A stretch of 64,000 bases of DNA from the NCBI GenBank assembly GCA_965262485.1, contig OZ253540.1, positions 1,860,001 to 1,924,000 of the forward strand, read 5' to 3'. Positions 48,619 to 58,157 of this stretch are shown in pieces (within the stretch, counting starts at the first letter, position 1; each line of letters begins with the position of its first letter). The notes under the pieces were generated by a model. That model was not told the DNA's origin. It saw nothing but the letters and a program-made list of their open reading frames with translations, and did no database searches. This DNA comes from Bin87 sp965262485. GTDB lineage: Bacteria; Chloroflexota; Dehalococcoidia; Lucifugimonadales; UBA3495. The translations under genes and the position numbers were made by a program.

Positions 48619-50288
48619 CTACAACGAACCGTCGATTACGATATCCAGCAGGGCCGGCTTTCCCGAGGCCACCGCCTGTTCCACCGCAGGCTTGATTGCG
48701 GCCGGGTCGGTGATGCGTTCGCCGTGGACGCCCATACTGTTGGCGATGGCTGCCATATCGAAGGGTGTGGCGAAGTCGGAATACAGCAGCCGGCCGCCCG
48801 AGGTTTCGGGCAACTCTAGAACATCCTGCTGGTAAACGTTGAAGTTGACCTTCAGGACCCGGTACATACCGTTGTTGCAGATGACGAAGACGCAAGGGAT
48901 GTTGTCGTTGGCGGCTGTCCAAAGTCCCTGAACCGTCATCATGGCGCTGCCATCGCCGATGACACCAAAAACGGGGCGGTCCGGATTGGCGCACTGGGCG
49001 CCCATCGTGGCCCCGATGCCGCCACCGATGGCCTGTCCCCGGACGCCTCGCAGGTCGCCGGGGCGGGCGGCTTGGAAATAGTGGCGCATGACGCCGCGAT
49101 TGCTGATGGAGTCGTCAACTACTATGGCGTTGTCGGGTACCGCGGAGGATAATTCGGACATCATGCGGGCCGGCGACATGGGCTTGTGGTCCCACCGGTC
49201 AGCGACGGCCTCGTCGAATTTGTCCCGGCTGGTCCGCTTTTCGGTTATTACGGCGCGCCTCCGCTCCTCGATTTCCGCCTGATCCCCCGGCGACAACCGT
49301 TCCATCAGAACTGCGGTCAGGTCGGCAAGCGCGCTGGCGCAATGGCCCACGATGCCGACGTCGGTGGGTTCGGAGCGGCCGATGCGTCCGGGGCTAGGAT
49401 CGATGTGCACCAGCCTGGCATCCGGGGGAAGGATCACGTCGCCCCAGTAGAAGAGCTCCTCAAAGGGGTCAGTTCCCACGGCCAGGACCAGATCGACGCG
49501 CTGCAGGATGGCGCGCTGATCGGTAACTCGCAGCGAGAGATTTCCGAGGAACTGTTCATGGGTGGTTGGGAAGGCGACTTCGGCGCCGCGTGACTGGTAC
49601 ACCGGCAGGCCCAGAAGCTCGGCCAGTTCTACCGCCGGCTCGAGGGCATTGTCTTCGGCAAGGCGGTCGCCCACCAGCATAATGGGGCGACTGGCGCCGA
49701 GCAGCAGTGATGCAGCCTGGGCGATGCCATCCGGGCTGGGATGCGGTGCGTCGTACACCGGACGGGAGGGTACGATGTTCATCTCGGCCATGCCTTCCAG
49801 GGCGTTGGAGGTGAATCCCACGTACACCGGGCCTTTGGGATGGCTGTTGGCTTCATTGAAGGCCCGCCGCATGGCGCTGGGAATCTGGTCCGGGAGGGTC
49901 AGTTCCACCGCCCACTTGGTGACCGGTCGGACGAGCTGGGCCAAATCGGTCATGGTTTCGTTCACCTTGCGAGCGTCGTAATTGGCGGACGTAACCACCA
50001 TCGGAGTGCCGGTATTGAGGGCGTCCAGCATGAGTGCGATGCCGTTGGCAAACCCGCTATCCACGTGAAGGCTGACGAAGGAAGCCCGCCCGGTCGCCCG
50101 GGCATATGCCTCGCCCATCCCGACGGCAACACTCTTCTGAAGGGTCAGGATGTAGCGGAATTCCGGGTAGTCACCCAGCAGGTCGATGATGGGGCCTTCG
50201 CTGGTGCCGGGGTTGCCAAAATATACTCAACACCCTCGGCTTTGAGCATTTCTAAAAGCGCCTGCTTGCCGGTCATCAGTTGCGACAT
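48619..50288 (-). pseudogene. ThDP-dependent decarboxylase-like enzyme, copy 2, frameshifted
   Basis: A near-identical paralogue of 4535-6205. The start MSQLMTGKQALLEMLKAEGV at ATG 50288 is followed by a one-base loss near 50222 (GAGTATATTTTGGC for GAGTACATATTTGGC), which turns FGNPG into LATPA. The remaining 499 codons (to 48619) stay open from an internal Met and keep the ThDP motif GDGS...NN, but lack the N-terminal segment with the catalytic Glu. Substitutions are scattered, so the copies have diverged for some time. Confidence 0.88.
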
Positions 50289-50597
50289 CGCCTCTCCAAT
50301 GGTGGACTGCCCAAACAACAACGCCGGACAGTACGGTTTGCCCGGCAATGCTACAACAAACTGTCAGCCAGGAATTGCAACGGCGGCTGTTGGGAAAGAA
50401 TGAGTGGGGAACAAATTCCTTCTCTCCGGGCGCCGGCACGTCGCCGTCAATCCCCAATGCAGAACTGGTGGGCGAGGATTACCTACGTCGCCTTGAGTCG
50501 ATGCCCGTCTGCTGCGTTATAATCAGCTCCACTATGCTTGTCTCGCGTACCGTTTTTACCGAGACAGCGCGCCAAATCGTCGATTCGGGAGGCAATC
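50289..50597. promoter_or_regulatory. Divergent intergenic region between ThDP copy 2 and amidohydrolase
   Basis: The left part (50289-50360) resembles the leader of the intact ThDP gene (4450-4534), including TTTGTTGTAG and GGGCAGTCCAC, so the duplication included the promoter region. GGGAGGCA at 50587-50594 is the ribosome-binding site of the amidohydrolase. No other gene. Confidence 0.5.
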
Positions 50598-52040
50598 ATG
50601 CTGGACTTGATCATTAAGGGCGGGACGGTGGTTACGCCAGGGGGCGCTGGCCTTATGGACGTGGGCATTCAGGGGGAGCGAATCGCGGCGGTGGCTTCTC
50701 CCGGCACTTTGGACGACCTGGGCGCTGGGGAGACCATCGACGCCACCGGGATGATCGTCCTGCCGGGCGGCATCGAACCTCACGCTCACATCAATGTGCC
50801 GGTGCCGGATTACTGGGCCGGAGGCGACCCCGGCATCTTCACCCAACCGCCCGAGGCCGCCAGCCGCGCCGCCGCTTTCGGCGGCGTCACTACATACGTG
50901 GATTTCGCCGGGGCATTGCCTCTAACGCCCGGCGCGGTGCCGCCCTCCGAGCCAATCATGGCGCAGATTGAAACCCGGCGGGATACCTTCCGCGGACATT
51001 CCTACACCGACTACACCTTCCACTACATTCTCGCCGGGGCGATCCCGCCCAGCACCATGGGCGAGATTGGCGAAGCAATTCAGTCGGGCGTCGCCAGCTT
51101 CAAGATATTCACCACTTTCCATGCCCGAGTTCCGATGGGGCATTTGTGGGAGATTTTCCAGGAAGTTGGCAAACACGGCGGCATCATGGCCGTCCACGCC
51201 GAAGAGGACGACATCGTTACCTATATGGAGGAAAAGCTGGAACGTGAGGGCCGCGACCATGGTTCCAACTTGCACCTGGCCCACAACAACATCTCCGAAG
51301 ACATTTCCTTCCGCAAGGTCGTCCGGCTGGCACGAAGCACCGAGACCGGCATCTACTTCGTCCACACCACTGCAAAAGAGGGGGTCGCCGCCATCGCCGA
51401 GGCCCGTGCCGCGCAACTGCCGGTCTATGGCGAGGCGTTGCACAACTACCTGGAGTTCACCTGCGACGATTACCTGAAGCCCGACGGCCTTGCCATCCAC
51501 ACCTACCCGGCCATCAAGTACTCTGACGACCGGGACGCGCTGCAACAGGGGCTGGCAGACGGCCCCATCTGCACCACGGCCACCGATAAATGGACCACGT
51601 ACAAGAACATCAAGCTGGCCGGCGAAACGATCCGCACTCTCTGCGGCGGACATAATGGCATCGAGACCCGTATGCCGGTCACGTACACCAAGCTGGTGTC
51701 CACCGGACGCATCGACCTGGAGCGGTTCGCCGCCATCACCTCCACCAACGCCGCCAAGATCCTCGGGATGTACCCGCAGAAAGGCGCCATCGCCGCGGGC
51801 AGCGACGCCGACATCGTTATCTTCGACCCCAATCTCAAGAAGACGATAACGGTGGACGAATTGCACGCCGATTCCGATTACTCCATCTGGGACGGCTTCC
51901 ACTGCGAAGGGTACCCGATAATGACGCTGTTGCGCGGCAAGGTCATCGTGCGCGACGGCCAGCTCCGCGGCGACCCTCGAGACGGTCGTTGGCTCTCCCG
52001 CAAAGTTGCTCCGAGGGTGATTACGCAGACATCAGTGTAG
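50598..52040 (+). CDS. Dihydropyrimidinase/hydantoinase-family amidohydrolase
   Basis: 480 residues. The metal motif HxH is in GGIEPHAHINV; FKIFTTFHA carries the Lys that would be carboxylated in dihydropyrimidinases; MAVHAEED and IYFVHTTAKEG give the next His ligands; the C-terminus ends with the usual composite-domain PQKGAIAAGSDADIVIFDP. ATG 50598 has GGGAGGCA 3 bp upstream; an earlier in-frame ATG (50538) adds a non-family leader. It is divergent from the ThDP pseudogene. It hydrolyses a cyclic amide such as a dihydropyrimidine or hydantoin; the exact substrate is unknown. A fossil of a relative lies at 2814-2896. Confidence 0.93.
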   Translation: MLDLIIKGGTVVTPGGAGLMDVGIQGERIAAVASPGTLDDLGAGETIDATGMIVLPGGIEPHAHINVPVPDYWAGGDPGIFTQPPEAASRAAAFGGVTTYVDFAGALPLTPGAVPPSEPIMAQIETRRDTFRGHSYTDYTFHYILAGAIPPSTMGEIGEAIQSGVASFKIFTTFHARVPMGHLWEIFQEVGKHGGIMAVHAEEDDIVTYMEEKLEREGRDHGSNLHLAHNNISEDISFRKVVRLARSTETGIYFVHTTAKEGVAAIAEARAAQLPVYGEALHNYLEFTCDDYLKPDGLAIHTYPAIKYSDDRDALQQGLADGPICTTATDKWTTYKNIKLAGETIRTLCGGHNGIETRMPVTYTKLVSTGRIDLERFAAITSTNAAKILGMYPQKGAIAAGSDADIVIFDPNLKKTITVDELHADSDYSIWDGFHCEGYPIMTLLRGKVIVRDGQLRGDPRDGRWLSRKVAPRVITQTSV

Positions 52041-52185
52041 GGAATGGCGCTAACGCAACCGTCGCCTGCCGCAAGCCAAGCGCCAATCTGTCCCGGTCAA
52101 TTAGCGCCAGGCGCAGATCCGGAATGCCTGAGGGTCCACGCCAAATTAGTCGAGCGGGGGATTGTTTCCTTGGAGAAAGTTGGTA

Positions 52186-52503
52186 TTTACCACTTATGAC
52201 GCCACGGTCGCTGAAGCCGCCGGTGTTCCCGTCCGTTTCCTCGAATATATGCTGCCGTTTTTGGTGGCATTGACCACCGTCGCAGCCATCAAAACGGTAG
52301 GCAACGTCATGGTCATGTCCATGCTCGTCGTACCGTCGGTCACCGGAACTCTGCTGGCCCGTCGCCTGTCAACGATAATGGTGGCCAGCGTGGTGGCTTC
52401 GGTAGCATTACTTCTCTGGGTATTGATAATCTCTCCACGTCGCGGGTTTCTTACAGCTTGGTTGAAGCGCAAGTCATCTGACGAAACTGTGATGGACGTT
52501 TGA
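52186..52503 (+). pseudogene. ABC-3 (ZnuB/MntB-type) metal permease C-terminal fragment
   Basis: DATVAEAAGVPVRFLEYMLP, then TTVAAIKTVGNVMVMSMLVV and PSVTGTLLARRLSTIMVASV match the last membrane segments of ABC-3 metal permeases. The first two-thirds of the gene and any partner genes are absent. The frame from 52162 could be translated but is a truncated protein. Confidence 0.75.
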
Positions 52504-52579
52504 CCGACCGGTCGCATTTATACACAATGTTACCTCGACTTTACGCATTTTAAGCGGCGTAAGCGAGAGAGGTTGCAAC

Positions 52580-53451
52580 TCAATGGCACAGAGTAGCCGG
52601 AAGTTCCTGGACATCAGCGTTGGCGGCGGATAGTGAAAAACCCTCCGACGCCAGCCGCAAGTGGCGGAGTCCCAACGTGATGGCATCCGTTGCCTCCTTT
52701 AAATTTTGCGTAAAGTCGAGCTCGACGGTCCCATTCCTACAAAATTGCCTGTGGCTGGTCTGTATTCGGGAGATACGGGCATCAGGTATCCTTTGAGCGT
52801 CCAGTTCCCATGCCGGCATGTGGCCGACGGCATACTGTCGGGGTTCCAATGACGGTAATCGTTCTCTGCGATCCACCGGTCGTAGTCAGTGTCTTTGAGT
52901 AATTGCTCGAACGGGCTTTTGAGGCTACGTTTGCTCGGCATCGATCCCAAGGCACCGCTGGTTTCGACGTGTAGGTAGAAATCGGGCGATTCGATCTCGT
53001 TCAACACGTCCAAGGCGGCTCGTTCGATCCCGGGGATCTCAAGTTCAGAGTTTCGGCCAACCTCGATGTCCGTTGCTTCAACCACGTAATCGATTTGTTG
53101 GCCCGTGTCGAGTTGTTCCGTAACTTTGAAATCGGGCGTTAGTCCGCCTATCTCCGGATCAACTAAGACCGACGCACCCGTTCCTTGTAGGAATTCGTGA
53201 AGGAATAATTCCAGTAACGCAGCGTTAAACTGGCGATCTTCGGTCGCTGAACCGGATCCTTTGTGGCGCATCCTGGAGACGATCCTGCTCCGGTGCTCGT
53301 TCGGAAATCGGTCAGCCCACCGTTGAAGCATCCGGCGCAGGAGCCCGTATTCTTGAAGTGCCGACCGATCGTAGAATGCGTAGATGGATTCTGCTCCGCG
53401 AGCCCATCCTTGGTAATGCCTGGGTTTATCGTCGAAAAGCTGTGTGACCAC
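52580..53451 (-). pseudogene. Uncharacterised nuclease-like protein, probable frameshift near C-terminus
   Basis: From GTG 53451 the frame reads IYAFYDRSALQEYGLLRRML, then DRQFNAALLELFLHEFLQGT, and LTPDFKV ... YVVEATDIE, a layout seen in a family of unassigned proteins with a possible PD-(D/E)xK-type core (Asp in TPDF, Glu in VVEAT). The frame stops at 52699, but the adjacent frame carries a natural-looking tail (TVELDFTQNLKEATDAITLG ... to 52580), so one base is probably missing or added near 52730. Function unknown. Confidence 0.6.
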
Positions 53452-53572
53452 ATTTCCACCGTGTAGGGGTTAGTGGGGTTGCTATTTGCGTCGGGATGAA
53501 GTTCATGAGGGTTTCTGGGAAAGTGCCAGAGAGTCACTCGCGATACAAATCGTACAGGTGGTAGCGCATCAG

Positions 53573-53604
53573 GAAAAATCGCGCCCGGAAACCCCGGGCG
53601 CGAT
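53573..53604 (-). terminator. Intrinsic terminator, island right end
   Basis: On the minus strand ATCGCGCCCGG and CCGGGCGCGAT form an 11-bp stem followed by TTTTTC. It reads in the tRNA-Phe direction, 138 bp downstream of the tRNA, and may replace the original terminator now displaced to 8912-8942. Confidence 0.7.
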
Positions 53605-53652
53605 CATGCCGTCGAGTGCTGTTGATTGCGGCCTCTTACTGTGCGCCGCTGG

Positions 53653-53667
53653 GAATTTGTCCAGCAA
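53653..53667. repeat. Candidate integrase arm-type site, right
   Basis: GAATTTGTCCAGCAA, identical to 9075-9089. It sits about 73 bp inside the right attachment repeat. Confidence 0.45.
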
Positions 53668-53741
53668 AATGGGCCGATATCTGTCAATACACGGGTTATT
53701 GATACCTTGTTTGAGTTTGTAACCGCCCCTTATTAACAAAA

Positions 53742-53818
53742 TGGTGCCGAGGGGCGGATTCGAACCACCGACACCGGCATTTTCAGTGCCGTGCTCTACC
53801 AAGCTGAGCTACCTCGGC
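53742..53818 (-). tRNA. tRNA-Phe (GAA)
   Basis: On the minus strand: acceptor GCCGAGG pairing with CCTCGGC, D-arm GCTCAGCTTGGTAGAGC, anticodon loop CTGAAAA giving GAA, T-loop TTCGAAT, and encoded CCA at 53742-53744. Its 3' 25 bases form the right attachment repeat, so the tRNA is still complete after integration. Confidence 0.95.
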
Positions 53819-54008
53819 TAGCGTACATTGAATCTTATCCCGGAGGCCGATTGAGTGTCAAATCTATTCGCGCAGTATGACAGCCTGAGAATTTCATCGG
53901 TGCGCACATTCACCGGGCCTGCTGCCCAACGTTTTCCAGATTGATAAGGCCGGCGTCCCCGGCTATAATGGACACCTAGCACCATGTGTTTCGTGAGGAG
54001 GCTCATTG

Positions 54009-54899
54009 ATGGTTGATGTTCTAACCGGCACCTTTACCGTTAAGTCCGGCCACGCCCAAATGTTGAAGGGTGGCGTCATCATGGACGTCGTTAACGCAGA
54101 ACAGGCGCTCATCGCCCAGGAATCCGGCGCCGTCGCCGTGATGGCTCTGGAACGCGTGCCGGCCGACATCCGCGCCGACGGTGGTGTCGCCCGCATGAGC
54201 GACCCCACCATGATCGCCGAGATTATCGACGCTGTGTCCATTCCCGTGATGGCAAAATGCCGCATCGGGCATTTCGTCGAAGCCCAGATCCTGGAAGCGC
54301 TTGGCGTTGACTATGTCGACGAGTCCGAGGTCCTGACCCCGGCAGACGAGACCCACCACGTTTGGAAGCACGATTTCAAGGTCCCATTCGTCTGCGGTTG
54401 CCGCGACTTGGGAGAGGCCCTGCGCCGCATTTCCGAAGGCGCCGCCATGATCCGTACCAAAGGCGAAGCCGGTACCGGAGATGTGGTTGAGGCCGTCACC
54501 CACATGCGGGCAGTACAGGACGCGATCCGGAAACTCCGTACGCTTCCCGATGATGAGCTTGTCGTCGAAGCCCGCGACATGCGCGTCAGCCTGGATCTGC
54601 TGCAGCAAACTCGCGAAGAAGGCCGTATGCCCGTGGTGAACTTCGCCGCCGGCGGTGTCGCAACTCCGGCGGACGCAGCGCTGATGATGCAGCTGGGAGC
54701 CGACGGCGTGTTCGTTGGATCGGGAATCTTCAAGTCGGGCGACCCCGCTCGTCGTGCCCATGCCATCGTGCAGGCCGTTACGCATTACCAGGATCCCCAA
54801 ATCCTCGCTGAAGTGTCCAAAAACCTGGGCGAAGCGATGGTTGGCATTTCGGCCCGTTCCATCCCATCCGAACAGTTGCTCGCCACACGGAGCGTATAA
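54009..54899 (+). CDS. pdxS: Pyridoxal 5'-phosphate synthase subunit PdxS
   Basis: 296 residues, standard length. The protein makes PLP from ribose 5-phosphate, glyceraldehyde 3-phosphate and ammonia supplied by PdxT. GGVIMDVVNAEQALIAQESG, then IPVMAKCRIGHFVEAQIL (with a Schiff-base Lys region), VPFVCGCRDLGEALRR and NFAAGGVATPADAALMMQLG are strongly conserved family segments. ATG 54009 has GAGGAG upstream; an adjacent TTG at 54006 is less likely. pdxT follows after 87 bp. This is the first gene right of the island and is intact. Confidence 0.98.
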   Translation: MVDVLTGTFTVKSGHAQMLKGGVIMDVVNAEQALIAQESGAVAVMALERVPADIRADGGVARMSDPTMIAEIIDAVSIPVMAKCRIGHFVEAQILEALGVDYVDESEVLTPADETHHVWKHDFKVPFVCGCRDLGEALRRISEGAAMIRTKGEAGTGDVVEAVTHMRAVQDAIRKLRTLPDDELVVEARDMRVSLDLLQQTREEGRMPVVNFAAGGVATPADAALMMQLGADGVFVGSGIFKSGDPARRAHAIVQAVTHYQDPQILAEVSKNLGEAMVGISARSIPSEQLLATRSV

Positions 54900-54986
54900 C
54901 ATGGCGCATCGCCCCTCGGCTACGTGCGCCGTTCGCGCACCATTCTAGGGATCATTGTTAAACTGGGACAACGGTTGGGCACTTAG

Positions 54987-55607
54987 TTGAACATCGGCGT
55001 TTTGGCGGTTCAGGGCGACTTTGCGGAGCATTGCCACGTGCTGCGCAGCATAGGCGCTAACGCCACGGAAGTAAGACTCCCTTCCCAATTGGACGGGTTG
55101 GACGGGCTGATTATCCCAGGCGGCGAGAGCACTACGCTCAGCCGCCTGATGTCGCTGTATGACCTGCGCGATCCCGTTGCACGAATGGCCCGCTCCGGCA
55201 AATCCGTTTGGGGAACCTGCGCCGGGATGATAATGTTGGCGACGGAAATCACCGAGCAGGACCCGGTTCCCCTCGGAATAATGAACGTGGGAGTGCAACG
55301 CAACGCGTTCGGCCGCCAAATCGATTCTTTCGAACAGGACCTCACCATAGCCGGACTGGGGGACGATCCATATCACGCCATATTTATCCGCGCCCCGGTG
55401 ATAATCCGGGTTGGGGATAATGTGCAGGTCATAGCTTCCCTGGAGGATGGCCGTCCCGTTGCAGTTCGCCAAAACAACCTGCTGGCTACTTCATTCCACC
55501 CCGAATTGACTGCCGATGCCCGCATCCACCGGTATTTTCTGGCCATGGCCGGCGGCCCGGACTTCGATCCCGCAGCCCCATTCATTGACTCACCCCGAGT
55601 GCGTTGA
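54987..55607 (+). CDS. pdxT: Pyridoxal 5'-phosphate synthase glutaminase subunit PdxT
   Basis: 206 residues, a class I glutamine amidotransferase-like glutaminase that feeds ammonia to PdxS. IIPGGEST, the nucleophile in GTCAGMI (Cys near 79), and the His-Glu pair in SFHPEL near residue 171 are present. The start is TTG 54987, fixed by the universally conserved opening MNIGVLAVQGDFAEH. Same operon as pdxS. Confidence 0.97.
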   Translation: MNIGVLAVQGDFAEHCHVLRSIGANATEVRLPSQLDGLDGLIIPGGESTTLSRLMSLYDLRDPVARMARSGKSVWGTCAGMIMLATEITEQDPVPLGIMNVGVQRNAFGRQIDSFEQDLTIAGLGDDPYHAIFIRAPVIIRVGDNVQVIASLEDGRPVAVRQNNLLATSFHPELTADARIHRYFLAMAGGPDFDPAAPFIDSPRVR

Positions 55608-55691
55608 CCCGCGTGGTATACACTACTCCGGTCTCGCATCACCATCACTCTCCGATACTGCACCTAATTCACTGCTTACAGGAGGCGATAG

Positions 55692-57368
55692 TTGGCAACC
55701 GTTGAACAACTGGCGCACGACGAACTGAAGCAGCTGCTTGATGTGCTGCCCGCCCATGTCTCGGAACGCCTCCGCGACCAGGAAAACCTGGACGAGCTGC
55801 TGGAGGTAGTGCTGGACCTGGGCCGGTCTCCTGAAGCCCGCTTCTTGACGGGAGATGTCCTGCTCACCGATGCTCCGGTCAGCCGGGAACACCTGCAACA
55901 CGTGGTGGATGGAATCGGGGAATTCGGCGACGATAACCGCGCCGGCATGGAGCGAACTCTCCATCGCATCTCTGCCATTCGCAACCGGCATGGCAACGTG
56001 GTAGGCATTACATGCCGCGTGGGACGCGCCGTGCATGGCACCATCCAGATGATCGAAGACCTGGCGTATAGCGGCAAAAATATCCTTCTGCTGGGACGCC
56101 CCGGCGTTGGTAAAACCACCATGCTGCGCGAGGTAGCCCGCGTGTTGGCCGATGAAGCCCGCAAGCGAGTAATCATCGTCGACACATCAAACGAAATCGC
56201 CGGCGATGGTGATATACCCCATCCGGCCATCGGGCACGCCCGCCGCATGCAGGTTCATAGTCCCACCGAGCAACACGCAGTAATGATTGAGGCAGTTGAA
56301 AACCACATGCCTCAGGTCATAATCATCGATGAGATGGGCACGACCGAAGAAGCCGCCGCCGCCCGTACAATCGCTGAACGCGGTGTGCAACTGGTTGCCA
56401 CCGCCCACGGCAACACTCTTGACAACCTCATCATGAACCCCACTCTGTCCGACCTGATTGGCGGGGTACAAACAGTAACCCTGGGAGACCAGGAAGCGCG
56501 ATTCCGGGGAACACAAAAGTCGGTCCTCGAACGCAAGGCGCCACCTACGTTCGATGTGGTTGTTGAGATTGAAAATTGGGACGAAGTAGCGGTGCACGAC
56601 GACGTTGCCCAGGTAGTTGACCAATGGTTGCGCGGCTACCCCGTGGAACCGGAGGTACGCCGCATGGACGAAAACGGGAAAATCTCCCGTACCGCCGCCC
56701 CGCGGCAGAGCGAAGCCAGCACTGCACCTTGGTCGGCCAATGAAATTCGCGGTCGCCGCGGCGCGAAAACCCGCAATAAGGGCAACCAGTCAAATTACGA
56801 CTCGTACCCGCCCGAATCCTTCCGCGACGAACCCGACGCCGGTGGGATAACCGGGCCCCGATTGGACTCGCGGATCTTCCTGTTCGGCGTCAGCCGAGAC
56901 AAAGTCGAAGCATCCCTGGCAGAACGCGGGGTTTCCGCAGAAATCGTTAGCGAATTGCGCCGCGCCAACGTGCTGTTGACTACCAAAAACCACTACCGGA
57001 GGGGCAGCCAGTTAGTTCGTGTGGCCGAGGACAACAGTATTCCCGTGTACGTGCTGCGCAAGAACACTGTTCCGCAAGTCGGGGAGTTTCTGGGCTCCCT
57101 CGCCAGGGATCAGGGAGTCGATCTGCCTCCGCTGAACCGGCATCAAAACGGAGCGGACGGCGACGATAACTCTGACGCCATCGTACAGGCCCGGGCCGAG
57201 GCGGAAGAAGCAGCCCGAAGGGTGTTGTCCGGAGAGTTTTCGGTGCAACTGGACCCCCAGCGTCCCTACATTCGACGATTGCAACACATACTGGCAGAAC
57301 AATTCAGCCTGGCATCAACCAGCCGGGGACGCGACCCCCGCCGCGGCGTCCTGATTTATCGCCCGTAG
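55692..57368 (+). CDS. Ycf45-like AAA ATPase with R3H domain
   Basis: 558 residues. A RecA/SpoIIIAA-like ATPase core has Walker A GRPGVGKT (135-142) and Walker B VIIIDEMG (209-215). After a low-complexity linker (about 345-390), a second domain (SRIFLFGVSRDKVEASLAER) leads to a C-terminal R3H-like segment (LDPQRPYIRRLQHILAEQFS ... DPRRGVLIYRP) that would bind single-stranded nucleic acid. The start is TTG 55692 with GGAGGCG upstream. The gene sits between pdxT and tmk, a neighbourhood I associate with Chloroflexota. Its role is unknown; nucleic-acid remodelling is suggested by the domains. Confidence 0.9.
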   Translation: MATVEQLAHDELKQLLDVLPAHVSERLRDQENLDELLEVVLDLGRSPEARFLTGDVLLTDAPVSREHLQHVVDGIGEFGDDNRAGMERTLHRISAIRNRHGNVVGITCRVGRAVHGTIQMIEDLAYSGKNILLLGRPGVGKTTMLREVARVLADEARKRVIIVDTSNEIAGDGDIPHPAIGHARRMQVHSPTEQHAVMIEAVENHMPQVIIIDEMGTTEEAAAARTIAERGVQLVATAHGNTLDNLIMNPTLSDLIGGVQTVTLGDQEARFRGTQKSVLERKAPPTFDVVVEIENWDEVAVHDDVAQVVDQWLRGYPVEPEVRRMDENGKISRTAAPRQSEASTAPWSANEIRGRRGAKTRNKGNQSNYDSYPPESFRDEPDAGGITGPRLDSRIFLFGVSRDKVEASLAERGVSAEIVSELRRANVLLTTKNHYRRGSQLVRVAEDNSIPVYVLRKNTVPQVGEFLGSLARDQGVDLPPLNRHQNGADGDDNSDAIVQARAEAEEAARRVLSGEFSVQLDPQRPYIRRLQHILAEQFSLASTSRGRDPRRGVLIYRP

Positions 57369-57407
57369 GTCACTGCCTTCAGTGCCCTGCGCCCGCCGGT
57401 CTTCACC

Positions 57408-58052
57408 ATGCCTGGATTCTTCATAGCCTTCGAGGGCGGCGACGGCGCCGGTAAGACAACCCAGGCTACAATCCTGGAGTCCCGGTTCTGCGAACTCGGC
57501 CATCGCCCGGTGGTCGTGCATGAACCCGGCTCCACGCCGTTGGGTGATTACCTCAGGCGGTATCTCATTGACGAACCGCCATTGTCGCCGTTGGCTGAGT
57601 TGTTTCTGTTCGAAGCCTCCCGCGCCGAACTGGTCCGGGAAAAAATTGTGCCGCACCTTGATGCCGGCTCGGTGGTTATCGCCGACCGGTTCGCCGGGTC
57701 CACAATCGCCTATCAGGGTTACGGACGCGGTATCGAAGTGGAGCGGATCGCCTGGATGAATGATCTCGCCACCGGCGGCCGGTATCCCGACCTCACAGTG
57801 CTGTTGGACATCCACCCCGCCATTGGCATCGGGAGAGTTCAGGGGAGGCAGCTGGAACTCGGTCTTGAAATGGGGGACGAACCCGACCGGTTCGAAGACC
57901 AGCCGCTCGCTTTTCACCATAACGTGCGCCGGGGATTCCTCGACCAGCTGGCCGCTCGTCCTGATACCTGGACATTGGTGGAAGCGAACCGGTCAATAGA
58001 AACGGTAGCAACGCAGGTTTGGAACGAGGTGGCAAAACTGCTGCAGCTATAG
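57408..58052 (+). CDS. tmk: Thymidylate kinase (housekeeping)
   Basis: 214 residues, the normal size. It phosphorylates dTMP to dTDP. Walker A is GGDGAGKTT (residues 9-17), the dTMP-binding motif is VVIADRFAGSTIAYQGYGRG (DRF near 91), and the lid region follows. It opens MPGFFIAFEGGDGAGKT from ATG 57408, 39 bp after the ATPase gene. It differs clearly from the two TMK-like proteins of the island, which lack this lid. Confidence 0.95.
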   Translation: MPGFFIAFEGGDGAGKTTQATILESRFCELGHRPVVVHEPGSTPLGDYLRRYLIDEPPLSPLAELFLFEASRAELVREKIVPHLDAGSVVIADRFAGSTIAYQGYGRGIEVERIAWMNDLATGGRYPDLTVLLDIHPAIGIGRVQGRQLELGLEMGDEPDRFEDQPLAFHHNVRRGFLDQLAARPDTWTLVEANRSIETVATQVWNEVAKLLQL

Positions 58053-58100
58053 CTCCCTCAAGGCATCATACCCCTGCGGTTGGCAAACGGGAAAAACTAA

Positions 58101-58136
58101 CCGCCGCTCCTAACACTGAGAGCGGCGGCCGTTTTA
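58101..58136. terminator. Bidirectional intrinsic terminator
   Basis: CCGCCGCTC and GAGCGGCGG form a 9-bp stem. CCGTTTTA follows on the plus strand and TTAGTTTTTC on the minus strand, so it can end both tmk and the convergent selenoprotein gene. Confidence 0.78.
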
Positions 58137-58157
58137 TAGGCGAGTTCCGGATCCTTT

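Larger units (their letters stand above)
8955..53764. mobile_element. tRNA-Phe-integrated genomic island (about 44.8 kb)
   Basis: The region is bounded by the 25-bp direct repeat of the tRNA-Phe 3' end. The intact tRNA is at the right and the displaced tail is at the left, the correct geometry for integration downstream of a minus-strand tRNA. The integrase remnant and an excisionase-like gene sit immediately inside the left end. A 15-bp sequence, GAATTTGTCCAGCAA, occurs about 95 bp inside the left end (9075-9089) and about 73 bp inside the right end (53653-53667), a candidate arm-type site. Most insertion sequences and almost all broken genes of the window are inside; flanking genes are intact. 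The island is probably immobile now because the integrase is defective. Confidence 0.75.
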
